NCBI GenBank assembly: GCA_964405325.1
Contig: CAYONM010000133.1
Span: 1 to 10,365, forward strand
DNA: 10,365 bases
Reading direction: 5' to 3'
Source: CAYONM01 sp964405325
GTDB lineage: Bacteria > Planctomycetota > UBA11346
Position numbers and translations under genes: made by a program. Within the stretch, counting starts at the first letter, position 1, and every line of letters starts with the position of its first letter. Below the pieces are notes generated by a model that was not told the DNA's origin, did no database searches, and saw nothing but the letters and a program-made list of their open reading frames with translations. This document shows positions 1 to 6,263 of this stretch, piece after piece.

Positions 1-1282
1 GGATTTTTTCCCAGGCATTTACTGCAGCATCGGTGCGGTGGTCTTGTAAGGCCAGATGTGCGGCTGACTGCAGCTGCATGACCGCATTGAGGGGATCCTC
101 GGTGTTCATCTGCAGCTTGGCCAGACTCAGGGCGCAGGCGACCGGATCGGCGCCCAACTCCTGGGCTTCGCGCACGGCATCGATGGCGTCTTCGATGTGG
201 CCATCACCTTCGTGGCAATCGGCCATCTGCAGCAGGATGGTACACGAGCCTTGGACATCGTCCTGGCTCTTGTAGCAGGCCAGCATGCCCTGCAGGCATT
301 CCAGGCGCTCGGCGCCGAACTCGCGCGCTTTGGTCAGCGCTTTGGCTGCCACCTTGGGATTCTGGTGCACCAGGGCCAAGCCGCCGCGTAAATTGTCATC
401 TGCGGCCAGGCGGTAGTCCTTGCGGGATTCAGCCAGGTAGGCCAATTGCAGGAACAGGCGGGGATTGTTGGCGCCCATCTGCACCGCCTGCCGCAAGACC
501 TGCTCCCGCTCGCGGTCCATGCCGGCGTCTTTGAGCTGATCGGCCATGATCACGAGCTCGGCAACCGAGGCCCGGCGCAGCAGGCGTTGATTGATCACGG
601 ACAGGAAAGCCAGGTTGGCGGTGGATGGCGGCAAGCCACTATTGCGGAGATTGGTGGCGACGGTTTCCCGGTTACGCCAACCCAGGAACAGGATGCTTTC
701 TGGGGCTTGGGGGTCGAACTCACCGGAGGTCTCGGCGTGGATGTACAGATCGTCGTCGCGGAAGGATATGCCACCCAGACGGCCGATTTCGTCCTGGATC
801 CGGACGCCTTCCATGATCAGGCCACCGTTGCCGAGATTGATGCCGAGCTCGGCCTGGTAGACCAGCCAGTGGGAGAACTCCTCGTCTTCACGAAAATTGA
901 GGGTTGGTTGGTTCAGCTTGGTAATGATGGCGATGGCGCGTTCTTCGATCAGACACTCGATGGCATCGCGGATGCCATCCTTGGTGATGACGTTGCGCTC
1001 AAGCAGATAGTGCGCCAGACTCAGATCGTCCAGGGCATCCTCTGACGGCACGCCGGACTCGACATAACGTTCTGGAGTCAGCAGTCCGATCCAGCGTAGT
1101 GCGTGATACAAGGTGAAACCATCATTGGCTTCGCTGCCGCAGATCTGACCGTTTTGGAAGGCGATGCGAAACTGGCGTTGCTTGTCGTCGCTGCCTATGT
1201 ACAGAAGACCCGTTCGACCCTGATTGCTCAGGGTCTGGACCAGTATGGGGAAATCGATGATCGCGCTTTTGCTATCGGACAC
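1..1282 (-). CDS. DUF4388 (PATAN-type) protein with TPR-like C-terminal region, 3' end outside window
   Basis: The minus strand reads as one uninterrupted frame of 427 codons from a GTG start at 1282 to the left edge, so the gene is incomplete at its C-terminus. The GTG is preceded by GAGG six bases upstream, and no better ATG lies nearby. Residues 1-185 fit the DUF4388/PATAN pattern: a short hydrophobic helix (IIDFPILVQTL), then QGRTGLLYI, a strand, and RIAFQNGQICGSEA, matching the family's 'ktG.L.i ... i.F..G.i..a' core. Residues 235-427 are almost entirely helical, with repeated Leu/Ala-rich helices of TPR-like length (for example NPRLFLQLAYLAESRKDYRL). No signal peptide or membrane segment is visible. 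Known family members act as protein-protein interaction modules in motility, phototaxis and two-component signalling; a scaffold role here is inferred. It is transcribed away from the kinase operon and separated from the next minus-strand gene by a hairpin-rich gap, so it is probably its own unit. The domain call is fairly secure; the role is not. Confidence 0.8.
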   Translation of the reverse strand, partial: MSDSKSAIIDFPILVQTLSNQGRTGLLYIGSDDKQRQFRIAFQNGQICGSEANDGFTLYHALRWIGLLTPERYVESGVPSEDALDDLSLAHYLLERNVITKDGIRDAIECLIEERAIAIITKLNQPTLNFREDEEFSHWLVYQAELGINLGNGGLIMEGVRIQDEIGRLGGISFRDDDLYIHAETSGEFDPQAPESILFLGWRNRETVATNLRNSGLPPSTANLAFLSVINQRLLRRASVAELVIMADQLKDAGMDREREQVLRQAVQMGANNPRLFLQLAYLAESRKDYRLAADDNLRGGLALVHQNPKVAAKALTKAREFGAERLECLQGMLACYKSQDDVQGSCTILLQMADCHEGDGHIEDAIDAVREAQELGADPVACALSLAKLQMNTEDPLNAVMQLQSAAHLALQDHRTDAAVNAWEKI

Positions 1283-1438
1283 GTGACGCCTCGTACGAAC
1301 AGGCCAAGACTCTACTGGTGATGTCTGCCCTGCAAAGGGAGACTGAATTGCGGCGATTATCAGAAGGGGCGTTGTCCCCTCGCGACGTCCGTCGCACCCG
1401 CCAGCCGGGCTCCGGTCCCACGCTCCTTCGTCGCGACT

Positions 1439-1460
1439 TGCCCGCTTCGCGGGCATTTTT
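1439..1460 (+). terminator. Terminator-like hairpin plus T-run, plus strand
   Basis: A perfect 7-bp stem (TGCCCGC and GCGGGCA) with a TTC loop at 1439-1455 is followed at once by TTTTT at 1456-1460, which is the classical rho-independent layout on the plus strand. No plus-strand gene lies upstream within the window, so it may stop antisense or read-through transcription, or simply be part of the hairpin cluster. Confidence 0.4.
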
Positions 1461-1490
1461 CGGCGCGCTTCGCGCATGATCGCCGAAAAA
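1456..1490. repeat. 10-bp perfect inverted repeat enclosing a smaller hairpin
   Basis: TTTTTCGGCG at 1456-1465 is exactly complementary in reverse to CGCCGAAAAA at 1481-1490. A second perfect hairpin (GCGCG, loop CTT, CGCGC) lies inside at 1463-1475 and would compete with the outer stem. Such nested palindromes resemble REP/BIME-type dispersed elements; whether this one recurs in the genome cannot be judged here. Confidence 0.6.
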
Positions 1491-1509
1491 CCGCCGCTCG
1501 GTCGGACGG
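1486..1509 (-). terminator. Candidate terminator of the 199-aa gene, minus strand
   Basis: Read on the minus strand, CCGTC pairs with GGCGG (five pairs, one of them G-T) around a 9-base loop and is followed directly by TTTTT (plus-strand A-run 1486-1490). It sits about 100 bases past the stop codon of the 199-aa gene. The stem is short, so this is a moderate call. Together with the plus-strand hairpin at 1439-1460 it makes a region that could terminate transcription in both directions. Confidence 0.4.
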
Positions 1510-1612
1510 CTTCGCGCTGGGACGCGCTCGCCTGGGAAACCGCAAACGTTGCTCGAATCCGATCTCTGATGGCCCGATCAAGGCAGCAGTTGCCACCCGG
1601 TCTTCGCTGCTG

Positions 1613-2212
1613 CTAGAGGCTGTCATGCTCAGCAAGGAATTCGTTCAGCCAGCGCAGGACGTCGAACAAGGCCGGCATGCCGCGCTGCTTCCAGGGGCTG
1701 ATCACATGGTAAAAGGCAAGATCCTCCAGAATCGTTGCGTCACCGGGCGCCGCGAGCTTGGTGAGGGCTTGACCGGTGATCTGGACCAACGCCGCTACCT
1801 CGACCATGTCGGTTTGGATGTCGGCCGTGATCGCTTCCGCCACAAGATCGAGCGGATCATGAAGGCGTCGGAAACGGCCATCGATGTGCAGCAGGCGGAA
1901 ATAGGCATCGATGCGTCGATGCCAGTCCAGGGTGATCTGCCGCTTCTGCTGGGGTGTGATGGTCCCGGGCAGATCGCGCCAGGGTCGGAAGTCCTCTGGG
2001 ACCAGGAGATAGTGCAGGAGCTTCTGCTCGGCCCGATGCAGCGCCAGTTTCAGATGCGTCAGTTGCTCTTCCCAGCGTCGGAAGGCTTCGGAGAAACGGG
2101 GATCCGGTTGCCGGGTGGTGGTCTGGATGTCGTGCAGGAAACGACGTCCGACGCGATCGATGGCGGTCAGGGCGCGTTCCAGGTCGAAAGGGCCGGTTTC
2201 GGGAGTGCTCAT
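1613..2212 (-). CDS. Hypothetical helical protein, 199 aa
   Basis: I do not recognise this family. The 199-residue product is predicted to be soluble and mostly helical, rich in Leu, Arg, Asp and Glu, with no signal peptide or membrane segment. Visible landmarks are an N-terminal helix (FDLERALTAIDRVGRRFLHD), an amphipathic helix around EEQLTHLKLALHRAEQKLL, a Trp/His-rich stretch (WHRRIDAYFRLLHIDGRFRR) and a C-terminal helix PALFDVLRWLNEFLAEHD. Amino acid composition looks like real protein, whereas the open frame on the opposite strand over the same bases reads as Gly/Gln/Arg-rich noise. The ATG at 2212 is the only ATG between the upstream in-frame stop and the conserved-looking body, but no clear Shine-Dalgarno precedes it. 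It starts 47 bases after the stop of the 79-aa gene, so the two are probably co-transcribed. Function unknown. Confidence 0.65.
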   Translation of the reverse strand: MSTPETGPFDLERALTAIDRVGRRFLHDIQTTTRQPDPRFSEAFRRWEEQLTHLKLALHRAEQKLLHYLLVPEDFRPWRDLPGTITPQQKRQITLDWHRRIDAYFRLLHIDGRFRRLHDPLDLVAEAITADIQTDMVEVAALVQITGQALTKLAAPGDATILEDLAFYHVISPWKQRGMPALFDVLRWLNEFLAEHDSL

Positions 2213-2237
2213 CAGTTGCTGAGCAGATCCGGCGAGA

Positions 2238-2247
2238 CCAGATCTGG
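2238..2247. repeat. 10-bp perfect palindrome between the two small genes
   Basis: CCAGATCTGG is a perfect palindrome located in the 47-base gap between the 79-aa and 199-aa minus-strand genes, about 25 bases before the ATG of the latter. It could be an operator half-site or a chance BglII-type site; nothing else supports a function. Confidence 0.3.
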
Positions 2248-2259
2248 CAATGGAAAAAA

Positions 2260-2499
2260 TCAGGCCAACAGATCAATGCGATTGCCGCGTGGCAACTCGA
2301 AGTGGGCATCGATGAAGGCCGCCTGATCGCCAGACAGGGCCCGAGCCAACTCGGTAAATTCGGCGACGTCACGACCCGGACGGGTCCCCAGCAGTTTCTG
2401 GGGCCGGGCCATCGACTCGGGTCGTGCCGAGGCGCGGGGTTCGCGGAAGGTGGGATCGGTCCGTGCCAGGGCATTGGCCCGGATACTCGTTGCCGGCAT
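2260..2499 (-). CDS. Small hypothetical protein, 79 aa
   Basis: I do not recognise this product. Its first half is basic and apparently disordered (MPATSIRANALARTD, then PRASARPESMARPQK). The last 30 residues look folded: a helix FTELARALSGDQAAFIDAHF followed by ELPRGNRIDLLA. An in-frame TAG lies four codons before the ATG at 2499, so this ATG is the earliest possible start; the preceding bases show no Shine-Dalgarno. It heads the minus-strand pair, is followed after 47 bases by the 199-aa gene, and is divergent from the kinase operon with 110 bases between start codons. A short, partly disordered protein with a helical tail would fit a small regulator or adaptor, but that is a guess. Existence as a gene is moderately supported by position and composition. 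Confidence 0.5.
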   Translation of the reverse strand: MPATSIRANALARTDPTFREPRASARPESMARPQKLLGTRPGRDVAEFTELARALSGDQAAFIDAHFELPRGNRIDLLA

Positions 2500-2506
2500 A
2501 CCGACA

Positions 2507-2513
2507 TTCTAGC
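2507..2513 (-). promoter_or_regulatory. Possible -10 element for the minus-strand small-gene pair
   Basis: On the minus strand, TAGAAT (5 of 6 to the sigma-70 consensus, in the context GCTAGAATG) ends six bases before the ATG of the 79-aa gene. If used, the transcript would begin at or next to the ATG and be leaderless, which would agree with the missing Shine-Dalgarno. No good -35 hexamer is seen 16-18 bases upstream, so confidence is low. Confidence 0.2.
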
Positions 2514-2540
2514 TGCGTCCCGACGAGGAACTACCCCGAT

Positions 2541-2569
2541 TTGCTGCAGGCAGACTCCCAAGGTATCCT
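2541..2569 (+). promoter_or_regulatory. Weak sigma-70-like promoter candidate for the signalling operon
   Basis: TTGCTG at 2541-2546 and TATCCT at 2564-2569 are spaced by 17 bases and lie 40 bases before the chosen start of the first kinase, in the divergent gap. They match the consensus at 3 of 6 and 4 of 6 positions. Position and spacing are right, but the hexamers are poor, so a regulated or alternative-sigma promoter is equally possible. Confidence 0.25.
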
Positions 2570-2609
2570 GTTCCGTCTGGATGCGCGCGTACCGGACCGG
2601 GAGTCGGGA

Positions 2610-4172
2610 ATGGCCGAGATTGGCGGTGAAGGTCTGGACTGTCTGGCAGGAAGGGCCTGCCCCTTCAGTGATCTGTTGGAGCGTCGGCTCGATGGCATCG
2701 CGGTGGTTCGTCGTGGTCGCATCCGTTATGTCAATCAGACCGTGCGCCGGCTCTGTGGCATGCCCAGTCTCAGTGGCCCCTTGGTGGATTTTGCCGAGTC
2801 CGAGCTGTTCCAGCTGCCGGCCAAGCAGGGCTCGGCTGCCAATCGGTATCGCTGTCAGCTGCGCCGTGCTAGCGGTCGTCTGCTGCCAGTGGAAATTCAG
2901 CGGATACCGTTCCAGATGCCAGACGAAGCCGCTGAGTTGCTGCTGATCCGGGATCTCAGTCTGCAGATCGCCAACGAGCGGGATTTCGCGGACATGGTCC
3001 AAGGACTGATCGCCAGCAGTGATGAGTCGCTGTTCCAGGAGGTCACCACCAGCCTGCAGCGATGGTTGAGCGCGCGCCTGATCGTCATTGCGGAGTACCA
3101 GGGCGATGAACTCGTTATCTGTTCGGCGCGGGCCTACGGGCGTTCGGCCGTGGTGCACCCGCAGCAGGGGTGTTGGCCACAGCTGCGACAACGGCAGGGA
3201 CCGTGTCTGGAGTATAGTAGCGACACGCCGGTAGTGCTGGATTCGGACTGGCGGTCAGGTGATGGTTGGATGGGGCAGAACCTCTGCGGCCATGATGGTG
3301 TGCCGATCGGTTTGCTGCTGTCGGTCAGTCGTGGTCCGCAGTACCAACCGCCCTTCGCCATGGAGTTGCTGGCGATCGCCGCCACCCGTGTGCAGGCGGA
3401 ATTGGTCCGCCGTCGCAACCAGCGGGAGCTGGAGCGACAGCAGGAACTGGCGTTGCGGAGCGAACGCCTCCGCGGGCTGGGACGGATGGCAACGGGCATG
3501 GCGCATGAATTCACCCAGCCCATGACCGTGATCCGGGCGCTGGCGGAACAATCCCGGTTTCAGATCGACCGGCAGCAGCGACCCGATGACGAACAGCTGC
3601 AGCGTCGTTTCCAGTTGATCATGGATCAGGTGGATCGTCTTTGCGACCTGATCGACCATCTGCGTGCCTTTGGCAATGACAGTGGCAGTCGACAGGGCAT
3701 TCGGATCGATTTGAGAACCGTGGTCGAAGCGGTGCTCCGAACCACCCGGGCGCGTCTGATGCATCGGGGTATCCAGATCGATTGGACGGCTCCGGATGAG
3801 GAGCATTGGGTGGTAGGCAATCCCTTCGATCTGGAGGAGGCGCTGCAGGCGGTGGTGATCAATAGCGCAGAGGTGATGGAGCAGTTGGGTGATGGCCAAG
3901 AGCGTCGCCTGCACCTGCGCCTCTCCGCCACTGCAGAGAAGCACCGTCTCGATATCGAAGACACCGGTCCCGGCATCAGCGAGCCAGACAAGGCCTGCGA
4001 GCCATTTTATACCACCAAGGCGGAGGGTGGGCATATCGGCATGGGATTGACCACCGTGGGCCGGATCTGTGCGGCGCATGCGGGTCGCTTGCTGGTGGCC
4101 AAGGGGCGATCGAGCTGTCAGGTCTCTCTGATCCTGCCTCGGTCTCAGGTCGTCGATGTCGAGAAGGTCTAG
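2610..4172 (+). CDS. Soluble PAS-GAF sensor histidine kinase, 520 aa
   Basis: A cytoplasmic histidine kinase that would autophosphorylate and donate phosphate to a response regulator. Domains in order: PAS at about residues 18-118 (DGIAVVRRGRIRYVNQTVRR, then a LLPVEIQRIPF strand pair); a GAF-like domain at about 135-265 (LSARLIVIAEYQGDELVI ... GVPIGLLLSVSR); a coiled linker 262-288; HisKA with H-box GMAHEFTQP (H299); and HATPase with N-box asparagine N418 (VVINSAEVM), G1 DTGPGI (D451), F-box CEPFYTTK and G2 GMGL. No membrane segment is present, so the input is intracellular. The ATG at 2610 is preceded by GGGAG six bases upstream. The frame stays open back to 2424, but that would run over the divergent gene and adds non-PAS sequence, so I chose 2610. 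The N-box is divergent from the usual NLLxNAxxA. It is the first gene of the operon; the likely target is the downstream receiver-phosphatase protein. Confidence 0.9.
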   Translation: MAEIGGEGLDCLAGRACPFSDLLERRLDGIAVVRRGRIRYVNQTVRRLCGMPSLSGPLVDFAESELFQLPAKQGSAANRYRCQLRRASGRLLPVEIQRIPFQMPDEAAELLLIRDLSLQIANERDFADMVQGLIASSDESLFQEVTTSLQRWLSARLIVIAEYQGDELVICSARAYGRSAVVHPQQGCWPQLRQRQGPCLEYSSDTPVVLDSDWRSGDGWMGQNLCGHDGVPIGLLLSVSRGPQYQPPFAMELLAIAATRVQAELVRRRNQRELERQQELALRSERLRGLGRMATGMAHEFTQPMTVIRALAEQSRFQIDRQQRPDDEQLQRRFQLIMDQVDRLCDLIDHLRAFGNDSGSRQGIRIDLRTVVEAVLRTTRARLMHRGIQIDWTAPDEEHWVVGNPFDLEEALQAVVINSAEVMEQLGDGQERRLHLRLSATAEKHRLDIEDTGPGISEPDKACEPFYTTKAEGGHIGMGLTTVGRICAAHAGRLLVAKGRSSCQVSLILPRSQVVDVEKV

Positions 4173-4175
4173 GTC

Positions 4176-6263
4176 ATGCGCCTGGTGATGCGACTCGGCC
4201 TGATCATCCTGGTGACCATCCTGGTGTCGGCGGTGGTCATCAATATCCTGCTCCGTTTTTCGGTTTTGGAGCGTTACCGGCAACACGATCTGAAAATTGC
4301 CAGCAGCCGCCTCGAGTTGCTTGATTGGAAGCTGAATCAGCAGCTGGAAGCCATGGATGGCGTACTGATCGACTGGTCGCAATGGGACGATGCCTATAAT
4401 TTCATTTTGCATCCGAGCAGCGGATTCATCAAAAACAACATGCCGGCTAATTTTCATCGTGACCAGCATGTACAGGCAGTCGCCTTCCTGGATCTGGTCG
4501 GCGAGCCGATCTATCTGGCTTGGTTTGATCTGGAGCTTGGTCGTTTTTTGACCGAGCCGCCGAAGCGCTTGGCGGCAACCATTGCCGCGCAGGTCGAATT
4601 ATGGTCTTTTCCCGACCCCGAAGCGGGGACCAGCGGATATATGGCCATGGACGATCGGATCCTTCAGATCACCGCACGACCGGTGGTGACCTCCAGCGGC
4701 ACGGGACAGACCGTGGGTACCGTCCTGTTTGCCCGCGTGGTCGACCGGCAGGTGCTGGACCGGCTGGTGGCGGGTACGAATCAGCAGGTACAGCTGGCAC
4801 CCGCTGATCTCGATCACGTCCGGGATGATGTAGCTGTGCAGGTCGTCAGTCAGGAGCATATGGTCGGACAGATTACGATTCGTGATTTGCAGGGGGTGGC
4901 GATCGCCCAGTTGACAACAAAATTGCCGAGGTCGATCTATCTGGAAGGGCTGTGTAGCCTGAACCAATTGCATGTTTCCATGGCAGCGGTGGGCATCCTG
5001 GTGCTGCTGGTGCTCATCTGGCAGATGCGGCAATACATCGGTCTGCCCTTGGCCGAATTGCTGACGGGCGTCAATCAGCTCCGTCGGGGGGACTTCGAAC
5101 AGGCGCTCCCCGTTCGCGGTCGCGACGAGTTGAGTCAACTGGCTCAGGCCTTCAACGAGATGGCGCATACTCTGGACCAGCGCTACGAGGCCATTTTCAA
5201 TCACACTGGCGCCGCAACGCTGATTCTTGATACCTCGGGTCAGATCCTGCTGGCGAATCAGGGTTTTTGGCGGCTGGTAGGATTGGCGGTGGAACAGAGT
5301 TTGCCGAATCTTTTCGAGCATGTGCATCCCGATGATCTGGATCGTGTTCGCGCCAATCATCATCGTCGTCGTCGGGAACCGGACCGGGTGCCCAATGTAT
5401 ATCAATTTCGATTCCGGCGTTTTGATGGTGCCGATCGTCTGGTAGCGGTCAGCGTCGGCATGATTCCCGGAACCGATCATAGTGTGGCCTCCTTGGTGGA
5501 CATCACTGAAGCGGAACAGTCTCGGCAGGCCTTGGTGCGTTCGGGCCGCTTGGCCTCGCTCGGTAGTCTGGCCGGTGGAGTGGCGCATGAGTTCAACAAC
5601 CTGATTGCCTCCATTCAGACCGCCGCGGAAACCGTGCAGCGGTATGGTGATTTGACCGATCCGTCGCAGCGCATGCTGGAAGTCATCTTGGAAGCCACCT
5701 CGCGCGCGTCCCTGGTGGCCAGTACCCTGGAATCCTTTGCTGGCCATGACGCCGGGGTGATGGAATCGACGGAATTATCACAATTGATCCAGCATACGCT
5801 GCTGGTGCTCGAGCGTGGTTTGCGACAGGCGCAGATTTCGGTGCAATTGGAACTCGCCGAACTGCCGCCGGTCCGATTGGTGCCGACTCAGATTCGGCAG
5901 GTGATCTTCGCCTTGCTGCGCAATGCTTCCGATGCCTGTCATCATTGTGAACAGAAACATATTACCGTTGCCACCGGGTCGACCGATCGGGAGCAGTGGT
6001 TGGCCGTGGCCGATACCGGCGTCGGTTTGTCCGAGGAAGAGACCAAATTGATCTTTTCGCCTTTTTTCACTGGCAAGGGGGTTCGAGCTGCCACTGCTGA
6101 GCAACAGCAATTGCAGGGGCTCGGCTTGGGGTTAAGCGTAGCCGAGACCATCGTTCGCCAGCATGGCGGTCGAATCGAGGTGAGCAGTCGTCCCGGGGAA
6201 GGTGCCCGTTTTACGGTGTATCTACCGATGGAGGGTAAGGGCTATGCGCATCCTGCTGGTTGA
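4176..6263 (+). CDS. Membrane CHASE4-HAMP-PAS sensor histidine kinase, 695 aa
   Basis: Transmembrane kinase that should sense a periplasmic signal. TM1 spans about residues 7-27. The periplasmic region 28-264 has the CHASE4 signature (AMDGVLIDWSQWDDAYNFI, residues 59-77). TM2 covers about 266-284, then HAMP about 285-337 (GLPLAELLTGVNQLRRGDF ... RDELSQLAQAFNEM) and PAS about 336-445. The HisKA H-box is GGVAHEFNNLIASI (H471). The HATPase has N-box LRNASDA (N583), G1 VADTGVGL (D613), F-box FSPFFTGKG and G2 GLGLGLSVAETIV, so all catalytic elements are present. There is no fused receiver. ATG 4176 follows the previous stop by three bases, with GAGAAGG (4161-4167) eight bases upstream inside the preceding gene. 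A second ATG four codons later is possible. The last 20 bases overlap the next gene, so the cognate regulator is almost certainly that protein. The chemical ligand cannot be read from the sequence. Confidence 0.93.
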   Translation: MRLVMRLGLIILVTILVSAVVINILLRFSVLERYRQHDLKIASSRLELLDWKLNQQLEAMDGVLIDWSQWDDAYNFILHPSSGFIKNNMPANFHRDQHVQAVAFLDLVGEPIYLAWFDLELGRFLTEPPKRLAATIAAQVELWSFPDPEAGTSGYMAMDDRILQITARPVVTSSGTGQTVGTVLFARVVDRQVLDRLVAGTNQQVQLAPADLDHVRDDVAVQVVSQEHMVGQITIRDLQGVAIAQLTTKLPRSIYLEGLCSLNQLHVSMAAVGILVLLVLIWQMRQYIGLPLAELLTGVNQLRRGDFEQALPVRGRDELSQLAQAFNEMAHTLDQRYEAIFNHTGAATLILDTSGQILLANQGFWRLVGLAVEQSLPNLFEHVHPDDLDRVRANHHRRRREPDRVPNVYQFRFRRFDGADRLVAVSVGMIPGTDHSVASLVDITEAEQSRQALVRSGRLASLGSLAGGVAHEFNNLIASIQTAAETVQRYGDLTDPSQRMLEVILEATSRASLVASTLESFAGHDAGVMESTELSQLIQHTLLVLERGLRQAQISVQLELAELPPVRLVPTQIRQVIFALLRNASDACHHCEQKHITVATGSTDREQWLAVADTGVGLSEEETKLIFSPFFTGKGVRAATAEQQQLQGLGLGLSVAETIVRQHGGRIEVSSRPGEGARFTVYLPMEGKGYAHPAG

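Larger units (their letters stand above)
1283..1612. other. Hairpin-rich non-coding interval between two minus-strand genes
   Basis: This interval of about 330 bases holds no convincing gene. A 91-codon minus-strand open frame (1360-1635) crosses it, but the peptide is Arg/Ala/Ser-rich and low in complexity, and its codons are dictated by the hairpins. From about 1380 to 1545 the DNA is packed with short perfect inverted repeats, many with a CTTCG-like loop: GCGAC/GTCGC at 1382-1395, a 7-bp stem at 1439-1455, GCGCG/CGCGC at 1463-1475, and a 10-bp inverted repeat at 1456-1490. A further 7-bp inverted repeat (GCAGCAG at 1583-1589, CTGCTGC at 1607-1613) touches the end of the upstream gene. The promoter of the DUF4388 gene should lie in about 1283-1350, but I see no strong -35/-10 pair there. 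Confidence 0.7.

Noticed and set aside
446..1045. 199-codon open frame on the plus strand
   Set aside because: It is the mirror of the DUF4388 gene. The minus-strand reading gives a recognisable domain and helical repeats; this frame gives Gly/Gln/Val-rich sequence without motifs.
1540..1565. Possible tRNA T-arm (GCTCGAATCC)
   Set aside because: No acceptor stem, anticodon arm or CCA end can be placed around it on either strand.
1360..1635. 91-codon minus-strand open frame in the hairpin-rich gap
   Set aside because: Its composition is low-complexity Arg/Ala/Ser, it is made mostly of the inverted repeats, it has no ribosome binding site, and it overlaps the end of the 199-aa gene.
1625..2326. 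233-codon plus-strand open frame
   Set aside because: It is antisense to the 199-aa gene, lacks a plausible start signal, and its composition is typical of a shadow frame.
1613..2499. The small minus-strand pair as flgM and flgN
   Set aside because: The order (short protein, then helical protein) and the HsbR-like neighbour made this tempting. However, the 79-aa tail only vaguely resembles the FlgM C-terminus, and the 199-aa protein does not match FlgN in length or pattern.
2424..2609. Upstream extension of the first kinase to an ATG at 2424
   Set aside because: The extra 62 residues carry no PAS-like pattern and would overlap the divergent 79-aa gene, whereas ATG 2610 has a well-placed GGGAG.
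1857..3191. 444-codon minus-strand open frame
   Set aside because: It runs antisense through the first kinase and across both small minus-strand genes in another frame; the kinase motifs on the plus strand are decisive.
3255..4469. 404-codon minus-strand open frame
   Set aside because: It is antisense to both kinase genes and is a His/Gln/Asp-rich shadow without any domain.
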